A DNA stretch of 56,428 nt from Solirubrobacterales bacterium (GCA_019240115.1 JAFAYV010000042.1:1-56428), one strand, 5' to 3'; shown: positions 7,072-16,020, numbered from the stretch's first letter. Program-made: numbers and translations. Notes: generated by a model not told the origin, from the letters alone.

Positions 7072-8389
7072 TCACCCCAGGAGGGGCACGTCCGCGGTCA
7101 GCACTTCGTGGCCGGTCGCGGTGATGAGGACGTCGTCCTCGATCCGGATGCCGCCGAAGTGCGGCATCCCGTCGACGCGAGCCCAGTCGACCTCGTCGCG
7201 ATGGCGCCGACGGTGCTCGGGGTCCTGGAGGATCGCGGGGACGAAGTACAGGCCCGGCTCGACCGTCACCACCATGCCCGGCGACAGCGGCAGGTCGATG
7301 CGCAGCGCCGGGAACGGCGGCGGATCGTGGCGGCGCTCCGCGAGCGTGCCGCCAGCGTCGCGCACGCCGAGGCCGACGAGGTGGCCGATCCCATGGAGGA
7401 ATAACAGCCACACGGCGCCCGACCGCACCAGCGCGTCGGGTCGCCCGCGCAGGATGCCGATGTCGGCGAGCCCGGCGGCCAGGGTCGTCGCCGCCTCGGC
7501 GTGGACGTCGCGCCACTCAACGCTCGGAGCACAGCGCGCGATGCAGGCGAGCTCGGCGCGGCGGACGAGGCGATGGAGCTCGTCCTGCTCGGGGCTCAGA
7601 GACCTGCCGACCGAGTAAGTGCGGGTGATGTCGCTCGCATAGCCGCCGCACTCGGCGCCCGCGTCGATGAGCAGCAGGTCGCCGGCGCGCAGGCGCCGCG
7701 AGCTCGGCGGCACGTGCAGCACCGCCGCGTTGGGTCCCGAGCCGACGATCGTGTCATAGGTCATCCCGTCGGCGCCATGGCCCAACGCGGCCGCCTCGAG
7801 CTCGATCTGGATCTCGCGCTCGGTCCGGCCGGGCGCGATCGCGGCCACGGCGGCGGCGAATCCAGCGGCGGTCGCCCGCTCGGCCGCGCGCATCCGCCCA
7901 AGCTCCACCGCGTCGTTGGGCCGGCGCGCCGCCGCGAGGCGCAGCCGCAGCGTCTCGACGAACTCGGGGTCGGCGGCGCGCGCCGGCTCATCCTCGCGCG
8001 CGGTCGAGCCGGCGAGCCGACCGGCGCCACCCCGAGCAGCGCGAGCGGCCGCTGCGCGCGCGCCGCCAGCCATGGCTGCAGATCCTCGAGCGGCTCGCCC
8101 TCGGACGATCCGTCGACTCCCGACCAGAGGCGCTCGTCAGCGGTCACCGGAGCCACGAAGTCGCGCCACGTGCCCTCACGGGCGTCGAAGGCGAGCGCGC
8201 CGCCCGGTTGCGGTCGGTCAGCCAGTAGTAGTCGGAGTGCGCGCGGAACGGGTAGGTGATGTCGCCGCGACCGGGAATCGGGATCAGCTCTCCGGCGCCG
8301 ACGATCACGACCTCGTCGTCCAGCGCCCACGCGGCCGCCGCGGCGCGGCGGCGCTCCAGTTCCGGCCCGATGTCGCCGGTCGCGGACAC
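7072..8389 (-). pseudogene. Xaa-Pro dipeptidase/aminopeptidase P (M24), two frameshifts
   Basis: Three consecutive frames encode one M24 protein. From GTG 8389, frame 1 gives ELERRRAAAAAWALDD and SDYYWLTDRN. Near 8200-8208 it shifts to a frame with ALAFDAREGTWRDF and DERLWSGVDG. Near 8005-8030 it shifts again to the frame ending at 7072. Each shift corresponds to one missing base. The catalytic half is complete, with metal ligands in LIDAGAECGGYASDITRTY, LHGIGHLVGLG, TVEPGLYF and RIEDD. Damage is confined to the N-terminal creatinase-like domain. Start is 11 bases from the dehydrogenase stop, suggesting one operon. A sequencing or assembly error is as likely as real decay. Confidence 0.75.
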
Positions 8390-8399
8390 CGCGCGTCGG

Positions 8400-9770
8400 T
8401 TAGCCGCCGACGCGGATCATCTTCTTGTTGACGAACTCGTCCATGCCGAAGCGGCCGAGCTCGCGGCCGAAGCCCGAACGCTTGACGCCGCCGAACGGCA
8501 GCTCGGCGCCCTCGAGGCCGACGGCGTTGACGAACACCATCCCGGCGTCAATGCGGTCGGCGACCCGCAGCGCCTGGTCGCGATCGTTGGTCATCACGTA
8601 GGAGCCGAGGCCGAACGGGGTGTCGTTGGCCAGCCGCACGGCGTCGTCCTCGTCGTCGGCGCGGTAGACGGCGGCGACCGGCCCGAAGAACTCCTCGCGG
8701 TAGCCGTCGTTCGCGGGCGTGATCCCGGTCAGCACCGTCGACTCAAAGAAGTTCCCGTCATGCTCGCCGCCGGCGACGAGCGTCGCGCCCTGGTCGACGG
8801 CGCGCTTGACCTGGTCGGCGAGGCGCTCGGTTGCCGTCGAGGAGGACAGCGGCCCGATCGCCGCGTCGGGCGAGCTCGGGTCGGTCGGCTTGACCGCGGT
8901 CAGCGCCGCCGTGAACTTCGCAAGGAACGGCTCGTAGAGCTCGTCGACGACGATGAAGCGCTTGGCGGCGTTGCACGCCTGGCCGGTGTTCTCCAGGCGC
9001 GCGCCGACGGCGGCCTGCACCGCCGCGTCGAGATCGTCGGTGCCCAGGAGCACGAAGGGGTCCGAGCCGCCGAGCTCGAGCACGACCTTCTTCAGGTTGC
9101 GCCCGGCGATCTCGGCGACCGCCGCGCCGGCGCGCTCGGAGCCGGTCAGCGACACCCCCCGGACCCGCGGATCGGCGATCACCCATTCGATCTGCTCGTT
9201 GGTCGCGTAGATGTTCGTGTAGGCGCCCTCCGGGAATCCCGCGGCGTGGTACATCTGCTCGATCGCCTCGGCCGACTCCGGGCACTGAGGGGCGTGCTTG
9301 AGCAGGATCGCGTTGCCGACTGCGAGGTTCGGCCCCGCGAAGCGGGCCACCTGGTAGTAGGGGTAGTTCCACGGCATGATCCCGAGCAGCACGCCGTAGG
9401 AGCTGCGGCGGATGAAGGCCGAGCCGTCGCCCGCGAGCAGGTCGATCGGCTCGTCGGCCATCAGCCGGGCCGCATTGTCGGCGTAGAACTCGTAGATCGC
9501 GGTGCAGAAGTCGACCTCGCCGACGGCCTGCTCGATCGGCTTGCCCATCTCGCGGCCGATGATCTCGCCGAGCTCCTGCCGACGCTCGGCGTGGATCTCG
9601 CCGAGGCGGCGCAGGAGCGCGGCGCGGTCCTGCACCGTCGTCGTGCCCGTCCAGTCGCGGTGCGCGGTGTCGGCGCGACCGATCGCGGCGCGCAGATCCT
9701 CGTCGCTGATCGTCGGGTATTCCCGGACCGTCTCGCCCGTCGCCGGATTGATGACTGCGTAATCGCTCAC
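8400..9770 (-). CDS. NAD(P)-dependent aldehyde dehydrogenase, succinate-semialdehyde dehydrogenase-like
   Basis: A 456-residue enzyme from GTG 9770, preceded by GAGGAA. ALDH landmarks are INPATGETV at the N-terminus, MPWNYPYYQ, SLTGSERAG, the general-base Glu in LELGGSDPF and the catalytic Cys in NTGQACNAAKRF. The C-terminus has PFGGVKRSGFGRELG. The overall pattern (short N-terminus, LELGGSDPF) fits the SSADH/GabD2-like subfamily that oxidises succinate semialdehyde or related aldehydes. It is divergent from a PLP decarboxylase gene and in line with the peptidase remnant. Oxidation of an aldehyde derived from a decarboxylated amino acid is possible but inferred. Confidence 0.9.
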   Translation of the reverse strand: MSDYAVINPATGETVREYPTISDEDLRAAIGRADTAHRDWTGTTTVQDRAALLRRLGEIHAERRQELGEIIGREMGKPIEQAVGEVDFCTAIYEFYADNAARLMADEPIDLLAGDGSAFIRRSSYGVLLGIMPWNYPYYQVARFAGPNLAVGNAILLKHAPQCPESAEAIEQMYHAAGFPEGAYTNIYATNEQIEWVIADPRVRGVSLTGSERAGAAVAEIAGRNLKKVVLELGGSDPFVLLGTDDLDAAVQAAVGARLENTGQACNAAKRFIVVDELYEPFLAKFTAALTAVKPTDPSSPDAAIGPLSSSTATERLADQVKRAVDQGATLVAGGEHDGNFFESTVLTGITPANDGYREEFFGPVAAVYRADDEDDAVRLANDTPFGLGSYVMTNDRDQALRVADRIDAGMVFVNAVGLEGAELPFGGVKRSGFGRELGRFGMDEFVNKKMIRVGG

Positions 9771-9870
9771 TTCTGGTTCCTCGCTTGCCTCGTGATCGCG
9801 GCGGCCCGCCCGTATCCAGCTAGGTTCTAGCAGCGACACGCCGGCCGTCTGCGGGACAGAAAGGCGACAC

Positions 9871-11268
9871 ATGCGCCCTGAGGATGTACGACTCGATGAC
9901 GCGACGATGGCGGCGCTGCACGCGCGGGCCCGGTCGCTGTCGACGGCGGGCGACCTGTCGCCGCGCCACCGACCCGCGCCCGCGGAGCTGGCCGCGCTGC
10001 AGCGCCTCGTGGAACGTCTGGCCAACACCTATCCGTATCACGACGCCCACTACGTGGGACAGGTCCTCAAGCCGCCGCATCCGGTCGCCTGGGCCGCCTA
10101 CGCGACCGCGATGCTGCTCAACCCCAACAACCACGCGCTCGACGGCGGCCCCGCCACCGCCGAGATGGAGCGCGAGGCCGTCGCGGCGTTGTCGGGGATG
10201 CTCGGCTTCGAGCATGCGCTCGGCCATCTCGCGGCGTCGGGCACGATCGCCAACCTCGAGGCGCTGTGGATCGCCCGCCAGGTGCGGCCCGGCGAGGCGG
10301 TCCTGTCCGCGGCGAGCGCGCACTACACCCACGCCCGCATGTGCTCGGTGCTCGGTCTGGCGCACGAGACGCTGCCGGTCGACCAGCGCGGCGCGCTCGA
10401 CCTCGAGGCGCTCGAGGCTCGCCTGCGCCGCGGCGGGGTCGGCACCGTGGTGGCGACGCTCGGGACGACCGGCCTCGGCGCGCTCGATCCGGTGTCGGAG
10501 ATCGTGGGCCTCTGCCGGACCCACGGCTGCCGCGTCCACGTCGACGCCGCCTACGGCGGCTTCTTCGCACTCCTCGCCGACGGCCGCCGACCCGGGGTCG
10601 ACCCCGAGCCGTTCCGCGCGCTGGCCACGGTCGACTCGATCGTCGTCGACCCGCACAAGCACGGCCTGCAACCGTACGGCTGCGGCTGCGTCCTGTTCGC
10701 CGATGCCGCGATCGCCCGCCACTACGCCCACGACTCGCCGTATGCGTACTTCACCTCGCGCGATCTGCACCTGGGCGAGATCAGCCTCGAGTGCAGTCGC
10801 GCCGGCGCCGCGGCGGCCGCGCTGTGGACGACGCTGCAGGCGCTGCCCCCGACCCGGGAGGGCCTCGGGGCTCATCTCACCGGCGGCCGCCAGGCCGCGC
10901 TCGACGTCGCCTCCGCGCTTCGCGGCTCCGGGCGCGTCGGCCTCGCGGCCGAGCCCGAGCTCGACATCGTCTGCTCGTTCGCGCTGCGGCCCACGGCCAC
11001 CGAGGTCACCGCCGCCAGCGAGGCGGCGTTCGATTCGCTCGCCGCCGCCGGCTGGCACGCTGCCAAGCTCGCTGTCGACGCCCGGTGGCTCGCCGAGCGC
11101 CACCCGGGGATCGAGCCTGACGCCGAGACGGTCACCACGCTGCGCTGCGCGCTGATGAAGCCCGCGCACCTCACCGTCGCGCCGGCGCTCGCCGCGGCGC
11201 TCGTCGCCCATCTCGCGCCCGCCGCCCCGCCGTCGGCGACGAGCGATCCCGGACCGCGCGGCGCCTGA
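9871..11268 (+). CDS. PLP-dependent group II amino-acid decarboxylase
   Basis: A 465-residue fold-type I PLP enzyme. The cofactor Lys lies in VDPHKHGLQPYG near residue 263. The ring-stacking and phosphate residues appear in LAASGTIANLEAL, VATLGTTGLGALDP and HVDAAYGGFFAL. This is the group II decarboxylase pattern shared by glutamate, tyrosine and aromatic amino-acid decarboxylases. The substrate cannot be read off. The divergent semialdehyde dehydrogenase suggests the amine product may be channelled to a carboxylate. Its TGA directly abuts the stop of the convergent HU gene. Confidence 0.87.
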   Translation: MRPEDVRLDDATMAALHARARSLSTAGDLSPRHRPAPAELAALQRLVERLANTYPYHDAHYVGQVLKPPHPVAWAAYATAMLLNPNNHALDGGPATAEMEREAVAALSGMLGFEHALGHLAASGTIANLEALWIARQVRPGEAVLSAASAHYTHARMCSVLGLAHETLPVDQRGALDLEALEARLRRGGVGTVVATLGTTGLGALDPVSEIVGLCRTHGCRVHVDAAYGGFFALLADGRRPGVDPEPFRALATVDSIVVDPHKHGLQPYGCGCVLFADAAIARHYAHDSPYAYFTSRDLHLGEISLECSRAGAAAAALWTTLQALPPTREGLGAHLTGGRQAALDVASALRGSGRVGLAAEPELDIVCSFALRPTATEVTAASEAAFDSLAAAGWHAAKLAVDARWLAERHPGIEPDAETVTTLRCALMKPAHLTVAPALAAALVAHLAPAAPPSATSDPGPRGA

Positions 11269-11275
11269 TCAGGCG
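11262..11275. terminator. Perfect 14-bp palindrome spanning two convergent stop codons
   Basis: CGCCTGATCAGGCG is self-complementary and contains the TGA of the decarboxylase and, on the other strand, the TGA of HU, with no base between them. With no loop it could only form a tight cruciform or short hairpin and has no T-tract. A termination role is a guess. Confidence 0.35.
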
Positions 11276-11598
11276 GCCAGGCGCCGCCGCGCCTTCTGCA
11301 CCGAGGGCAGCGCGCCCTTGGCCTTGGCCAGCGGCCGCGCGCGCAGGTCGACGCTCGCCGGCTTGGCGGCGATGTCGATCTCCTCGCCGGTCGCCGGATT
11401 GCGCCCCCTGCGCTTCTTCTGCGCGGGCTTGACGCGCACGGTCAGCTGGACCAGACCGCCGATGCGGACCTTCTGGGCGTTGCCGAGTTCGGTGAGCACG
11501 ACCTCGTCGAGCGCGGTCAGAACACGCTTGGCGTCGGCCTTTGTCAGCCCCGATCTGTCGGCGACCGCGGCGGTCAACTGCGTCTGGGTGAGGGGCAA
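11269..11598 (-). CDS. HU/IHF-family nucleoid protein
   Basis: A 109-residue basic protein. The HU fold is clear: helices QTQLTAAVADRSGLTKADAKRVLTAL are followed by the strand VRIGGLVQLTVRVKPAQ. The beta-arm tip is RRGRNPATGEEI, whose proline intercalates DNA in this family. The tail (PLAKAKGALPSVQKARRRLAA) is a short lysine/alanine-rich extension, milder than the long tails of mycobacterial HupB. Whether this is the main HU of the organism or a paralogue cannot be told here. Confidence 0.93.
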   Translation of the reverse strand: MPLTQTQLTAAVADRSGLTKADAKRVLTALDEVVLTELGNAQKVRIGGLVQLTVRVKPAQKKRRGRNPATGEEIDIAAKPASVDLRARPLAKAKGALPSVQKARRRLAA

Positions 11599-11720
11599 TG
11601 GATCCTCCGATCGATGACTACGGTGCAGGACAGTGAACCCTGCGGGCCAGATGGAGAGCCATCATGACCGCCTCGGGCCCTCCAGGGCAATCCCTTCGAG
11701 GCCACAGTGCAGGCGCCGGG

Positions 11721-12767
11721 TCAGCGTTGCGGGGGGCGCAGCCGGCACTCGGGCAGCGACCACGTGTCGGCGAGCGCGAACCCGGCGCCGAGCGGATCGC
11801 GCGGGTCGCGCCCGATCTGGTGGGTCCCGGTGATCCACGCCCGCCCGGAGATGCTCGGGCGCACCGCGGGCACCCCGCCGACCGTGGTCAGGCCCTCGAT
11901 CCGGCCGGTGAACGTCGTTGAGATGACGCTCTCGTGGACGTACTGCTCGCCGACCGCGAGCTCGCCGCGCGCGTGCAGGACGGCGAGCCGCGCGGAGGTC
12001 GCGGTTCCGCAGGCGGAACGGTCGAGGCGACCGGGCTTGATCACCGTCGCGTTACGACCGTCGCCGCCGGCCCGCGGCCGGTCGGTGAACGTCGTGAAGG
12101 TGACCGTGTGCAGGTCGGGCCGGGTCGGGTGCACGCACGGCACCTGCTCGGCGACGGCCGCCGTGATCCGCCGGCCGGCCTCGGCGAGGCGGCCGGCCTG
12201 CTCGGGGACGGTCTGCAGCCCGAGCGTCGCCGCGTCCACGAAGGCAAAGAACGCGCCGCCCCAGGCGACGTCAACGACGACGCGCCCGGCGCCCGGCACC
12301 TCGACGACGACGTCGAGCGCCACGACGTAGGCGGGGACGTTCTCGAACCGCACGCGCTCGCAACGGCCGTCGCGGCAGTCGGCCTGCACCACGACGAGGC
12401 CCGCGGGGGTCTCGAGCCCGAGCGCGGTCGTCGGCTCGGACATCGCGACCATGCCCGTCTCGAGCAGGACGGTGGCGGCGCAGATCGCGTTGGAGCCCGA
12501 CATCGCGGGATAGTCGGTCGCCTCCATGATCACGATGCCGGCATCGGCCTCCGGGTCGGCGCTGTCAAACACGCAGACCGCGTGCATGCCGACGTGGCCG
12601 CGGGGCTCGAACAGGATCGACCGCCGCAGACGGTCGTCCTCGAGCAGGCGCAGGCGCTTATCGGCCATCGTGGCGCCGGGCACCCGGGGCAGGCCGCCGA
12701 CGACGACGCGGGTGAGCTCCCCCTCGGCGTGCGCGTCGACCGCGTGCAGAAGGCTCGTCAGCTGCAT
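11721..12767 (-). CDS. Proline racemase-superfamily enzyme, probable 4-hydroxyproline 2-epimerase or 3-hydroxyproline dehydratase
   Basis: A 348-residue protein. The second catalytic motif is intact (DRSACGTATSARLA, Cys near 253). The first motif reads MSGSNAICA, with Ser near residue 90 where racemases carry Cys in MCGH. A Ser/Cys pair has been described within the proline racemase superfamily for hydroxyproline-acting members, and differs from the Cys/Cys of proline racemase. The gene 4 bases upstream in the same direction encodes a FAD amino-acid oxidase, the expected partner of an epimerase that makes D-hydroxyproline. PrpF/GalD isomerases share the fold but lack this DRSxCGTxTSA signature. 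Confidence 0.85.
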   Translation of the reverse strand: MQLTSLLHAVDAHAEGELTRVVVGGLPRVPGATMADKRLRLLEDDRLRRSILFEPRGHVGMHAVCVFDSADPEADAGIVIMEATDYPAMSGSNAICAATVLLETGMVAMSEPTTALGLETPAGLVVVQADCRDGRCERVRFENVPAYVVALDVVVEVPGAGRVVVDVAWGGAFFAFVDAATLGLQTVPEQAGRLAEAGRRITAAVAEQVPCVHPTRPDLHTVTFTTFTDRPRAGGDGRNATVIKPGRLDRSACGTATSARLAVLHARGELAVGEQYVHESVISTTFTGRIEGLTTVGGVPAVRPSISGRAWITGTHQIGRDPRDPLGAGFALADTWSLPECRLRPPQR

Positions 12768-12771
12768 CGGG

Positions 12772-13878
12772 TCACGCCGCCGGCATCGAAGCGGGCGCCC
12801 CGAGGCGCTGCTCGGGCCTCAGCGACAGCCCCGAGGTGTCGCCGAGCGCGTGGGCGGCGAGCGCGCGGCCGACCGTCGGCGCGTGCTTGAACAGGTTGTT
12901 GCCGGCGAAGAACGCGGCGCCGCCGACGTCCCAGACGGCGAAGCCGTCGGCCGCCCACGGCAGCTCGGTCACCCAGCAGTGGCGCGCCTGCACCGGGCCG
13001 GGCGCCAGTCCGGGGAGCGCGCGGGCGACGTACCGCTGCGTCCGGGCCGCGATCGTCGCCAGCCCGTCGGGCTCGCACAGCGCGCCGTCGGCCCGCACGG
13101 GAGCCTCGTCGAGGCCGACCGCGTAGAGCTCGTTGCCCGGGAGCGGGTCGGCATAGGCGCTGCGCTCGCCGAACGCGCCGCGACGATCGAGCAGGCAGGC
13201 GAGCCGCGGCGGCGCGGAGCCGGCGACCGCGAAGGCGAGGCGGACGTGCGCGGACTGCGCGACCGGCAGCTCGAGCCCGGCGCCGCGGGCGAGCGCCGCC
13301 GTGCCGCGTCCGGCGCACACGATCACCCGCTCGTACTCGCGCGTCCCGTCGCCGGCGCGCAGCTCCACCGGCCCGGCGTCGGTCGGGCGCAGCGCCAGTA
13401 CCTCGTCGGGCACGAGCGCGTCCGCGAGCTCGCGGCTCAGCAGCTCGATCGCGGCCCCCGTGCGCAGCACCCCGGCCTCCTCGTCGAGCAGCCCCTCGCC
13501 GTCCTGCGCGCCGGGACCGAGCACGGGCAGGACCTTGCGCAGCTCGTCGCCCTGCACCCGACGCGCCGCCACCCCGCCGGCGGCGAGCAGCGCCGCCGGC
13601 TCGTCGAGGTCGGCGGCGAGGCAGAGGAGCCCGTCGGCGCGCAGCAGCTCGCGTCCCCACCGCCGCTCCCACGCGCGCCACAGCGCGCGGGACTCGCGCG
13701 CGAGCGCGACGAGCCGCGGGTCGGCGTGCAGGTGGCGGAAGATCCGCGAGTCCCCGCCCGACTGACCGTTGCCTGGCCGGCCGCGCTCGTAGACGGCCAC
13801 CTCGACGCCGCGGTCGGCCAGCGCGTGCGCGGTCGCGAGTCCCACGATGCCGGCGCCGACCACCGCGATCTCGGCCAT
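12772..13878 (-). CDS. FAD-dependent D-amino-acid/sarcosine oxidase-like (DAO family)
   Basis: A 368-residue protein from ATG 13878 (GTG 13887 is also in frame). The N-terminal dinucleotide fold is EIAVVGAGIVGLATAHAL, ending with ERGRPGNGQSGGDSR, the flavin-attachment region of DAO proteins. The middle domain ends with ELPWAADGFAVWD, and GNNLFKHAPTVGRALA closes the FAD site. It lies upstream of, and almost contiguous with, the proline-racemase-like gene. Oxidation of D-4-hydroxyproline or another cyclic imino acid is the simplest model (inference). No transporter for such a substrate is adjacent. Confidence 0.87.
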   Translation of the reverse strand: MAEIAVVGAGIVGLATAHALADRGVEVAVYERGRPGNGQSGGDSRIFRHLHADPRLVALARESRALWRAWERRWGRELLRADGLLCLAADLDEPAALLAAGGVAARRVQGDELRKVLPVLGPGAQDGEGLLDEEAGVLRTGAAIELLSRELADALVPDEVLALRPTDAGPVELRAGDGTREYERVIVCAGRGTAALARGAGLELPVAQSAHVRLAFAVAGSAPPRLACLLDRRGAFGERSAYADPLPGNELYAVGLDEAPVRADGALCEPDGLATIAARTQRYVARALPGLAPGPVQARHCWVTELPWAADGFAVWDVGGAAFFAGNNLFKHAPTVGRALAAHALGDTSGLSLRPEQRLGAPASMPAA

Positions 13879-14001
13879 CGCGATCACGTTAGTGGCCGGC
13901 CCCGCGAGGACGCTCGCATGCGAGCACTCGGTGTGACCGTACCGACGAGGTCGACCACTGCGCCGGTACGCTCGCGTCCGTGGCGCGCCGTCCCCGGTCC
14001 A

Positions 14002-14061
14002 CCGATCGCGCGTGGCTGACGCTCCGGCTCTCCGATCGCGCGTGGCTGACGCGCCGGCGCG
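14002..14061 (+). repeat. 30-bp tandem repeat, two copies, upstream of the transporter gene
   Basis: CCGATCGCGCGTGGCTGACGC occurs at 14002-14022 and again at 14032-14052, a 30-base period. It sits just before the transporter start. A GTG inside copy 1 (14012) is in frame with the transporter and would add a duplicated VADAP segment, so the repeat also blurs the start. Confidence 0.85.
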
Positions 14062-14086
14062 GGTTGGCAGCCGCGATCAGCGTCCG

Positions 14087-15325
14087 ATGAGCGAGGTCGT
14101 CGCACTGCTGGCGCTGGCGCTGGCCCTCGCCGCGTCCGTCGCGCGCGTCCGTTTCGCGCCCGACTGGGCGGTCGCCGTCGCCGGCGCGCTCGTGCTGCTC
14201 GCGGTCGGCGCAATCGGGCTGACCGGCGTCGGTCATGCCCTCACGCGTTTCGGCCCCACCGTCGGGTTCCTCGCCGCGCTGCTGGTGCTCGGCGACGGCT
14301 GTCGGCGTGCGGGCCTGTTCGACGCGCTGGCGTCCGTGATGGCGTCGTTCTCGCACGGCAGCGCGCGGCGGCTGCTCGCGATCGTGTTCGCGGTGGCGGC
14401 GGCCACCACGGCGGTGCTCAGCCTCGACGCGACGGTCGTGCTGTTGACGCCGATCGTGTTCGCGACCGCGTCCCGGCTGCAGCTCGGCTCCCGGGCGCCC
14501 ATGTACGCGTGCACGCACCTGGCCAACACCGCCTCGCTCCTGCTGCCCGTCTCCAATCTGACCAACCTGCTCGCCTTCCAGGCCGCCCGGCTGCCGTTCG
14601 CGCGCTTCGCTGCGCTGATGGCGCTGCCGTGGCTGACGGGGCTGGCGATCGAATGGCTCGTGCTCCGTCTCGCGTTTCGCGCCGAGCTCGACGTGGCCGC
14701 ACCTCAGGACGCCCAGGCGGACGCGGATGCCGAGCGCCGGCCGCTGCCGCGGTTCGCGCTGGCGCTGCTGGCGTTGACGCTGGCCGGGTTCGTCGCCAGC
14801 TCGACGCTCGGAGTCGCGCCCGTGTGGGTGGCGGTGATCGCCGCGGCGGCGATCACGATCGGCGTCCGGCCGCGCCCGGCCGAGCTCGTCGCCGCCGCCC
14901 AGCCGGCGTTCCTGGCGTTCGTGCTCGCGCTGGCGGTGATCGTCGCCGCCGCCGGCGCCCACGGGCTGTCCTCGGCCGTCGACGCGCTGCTGCCTCACGG
15001 GGACGGGCTGCTCGCGCTGCTGGCGGTGGCGGGCGTCGCCGCCGCGCTGGCCAACCTCGCCAACAACCTGCCCGCGACGCTGATCATCCTGCCGCTCGTG
15101 TCGGCGAGCGGTCCGGGACCGGTGCTGGCGATGCTCGTCGGCGTCAACATCGGACCCAACCTCACCTACGTCGGCTCGCTGGCGACATTGCTGTGGCGAC
15201 GGATCGTCCACGCCCACGACGAGACCGTCGACATCGCCGAGTTCACGCGGCTCGGCGCGCTGACGGTGCTGCCCGCGCTGGTGGCCTGCACCGCCGCGGT
15301 GTGGTTGGCTACGCAGGTGACCTGA
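14087..15325 (+). CDS. ArsB/SLC13 (ion transporter superfamily) membrane permease
   Basis: A 412-residue very hydrophobic protein with about 10-11 predicted membrane segments. Diagnostic stretches are LSLDATVVLLTP near residue 110, where ArsB-type proteins have an N-D-x-x-x-x-L-T-P pattern, and ANLANNLPATLIILPL with GVNIGPNLTYVGSLATLLW in the second half. Together they fit the arsenite/citrate-type ion transporter fold. Arsenite is not certain, since no ars genes are near; an organic anion is possible. The stop overlaps the start of the stress-protein gene (TGATG). ATG 14087 is chosen because the upstream frame only adds the repeat peptide. Confidence 0.85.
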   Translation: MSEVVALLALALALAASVARVRFAPDWAVAVAGALVLLAVGAIGLTGVGHALTRFGPTVGFLAALLVLGDGCRRAGLFDALASVMASFSHGSARRLLAIVFAVAAATTAVLSLDATVVLLTPIVFATASRLQLGSRAPMYACTHLANTASLLLPVSNLTNLLAFQAARLPFARFAALMALPWLTGLAIEWLVLRLAFRAELDVAAPQDAQADADAERRPLPRFALALLALTLAGFVASSTLGVAPVWVAVIAAAAITIGVRPRPAELVAAAQPAFLAFVLALAVIVAAAGAHGLSSAVDALLPHGDGLLALLAVAGVAAALANLANNLPATLIILPLVSASGPGPVLAMLVGVNIGPNLTYVGSLATLLWRRIVHAHDETVDIAEFTRLGALTVLPALVACTAAVWLATQVT

Positions 15326-15819
15326 TGCGCGCCGTCGTGTGGATCGCCGAGGGAAGCTGGCAGGCCTGCGTGGACCAGGCGCGCGCGATCCTGCCGCCGG
15401 ACACGGCGGTGACGCTGTTGCACGTGGCCCCCGGGGACGTCGAGGCGCTCGCCGAGGGCGCGCGCAGGGGGCTGTTCGGGCGCCATCCGCCCCCGCCCCC
15501 GCCGCACGGCAGTATCCGTGAGATCTCCGACGCCGAGGCCGGGAGGCTGCTCGCCACGGCGCGGGAGCGGCTGGGGCGCGAGTGCGAGACGATGGCGCGC
15601 CGCGGCCGAGTCGAGCGCGAGGTGATCGCCGCCTGCGCGCAGGCGGACGCCGACGTGCTCGTGCTCGCCCGTGACGGCGAGCGCAAGCTCGGCCCGCCGA
15701 GCCTCGGACACCACCCCCGCTTCGTCGTCGACCACGCGCCGTGCACCGTCGTGCTCGCGTGGGCGCAGGCGCCGCCGGCGGTGGAGACGATCCCGCCGCC
15801 CCCACGTCACCGTCCCTGA
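15325..15819 (+). CDS. Universal stress protein-like (UspA fold)
   Basis: A 164-residue protein. The beginning (RAVVWIAEGSWQACVDQARAIL, then VTLLHVAPGD) and end (DADVLVLARDGE, then DHAPCTVVLAWA) match the alternating beta-alpha UspA fold. The usual nucleotide-binding G-x-x-G-x9-GS is altered to GPPSLGHHPRFVVDHAPC. A proline-rich loop (HPPPPPPHG) sits mid-protein. It is translated from a TGATG overlap with the permease gene, so it may modulate or report on that transporter. This type of pairing is inferred from operon structure only. Confidence 0.75.
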   Translation: MRAVVWIAEGSWQACVDQARAILPPDTAVTLLHVAPGDVEALAEGARRGLFGRHPPPPPPHGSIREISDAEAGRLLATARERLGRECETMARRGRVEREVIAACAQADADVLVLARDGERKLGPPSLGHHPRFVVDHAPCTVVLAWAQAPPAVETIPPPPRHRP

Positions 15820-15845
15820 GCGAGCGGTCTGGGGCGGAGGCCCGC

Positions 15846-15944
15846 TCAGGTGATCAGGAGCACGAGGGCGACGGCGAGCGGCGCGCCGATCGAGACCGCG
15901 ATCACGAGCACGATCAGCCATCGGACGAGCGGGTCCTTGGGCAT
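15846..15944 (-). CDS. Possible 32-residue single-span membrane peptide
   Basis: The ORF starts MPKDPLVRW and continues with about 22 hydrophobic residues (LIVLVIAVSIGAPLAVALV). A GTG three codons upstream (15953) is also in frame. The frame stays open back to the RDD gene stop (16021) and reads a plausible amphipathic segment, EHLTDRLARVAARR. No standard start codon exists there; a CTG after GGGAG is conceivable. It would be the last cistron after the RDD gene. No family recognised. Confidence 0.35.
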   Translation of the reverse strand: MPKDPLVRWLIVLVIAVSIGAPLAVALVLLIT

Positions 15945-16020
15945 CGTTGGCACGGCAGCAGAGGTGAAGGGCTCCGTCCGGCGCGCGGCGACGCGGGCGA
16001 GCCGGTCGGTCAGGTGCTCC

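Noticed and set aside
11721-12767. Assignment as a PrpF/GalD oxalomesaconate tautomerase to complete the ring-cleavage pathway
   Set aside because: The DRSACGTATSA and MSGSN motifs place it in the proline racemase family, and its neighbour is a FAD amino-acid oxidase, not a ring-cleavage gene.
13889-15805. A 638-codon minus-strand open frame
   Set aside because: Antisense to the permease and stress-protein genes; extremely Gln/Arg/Gly-rich composition without a fold.
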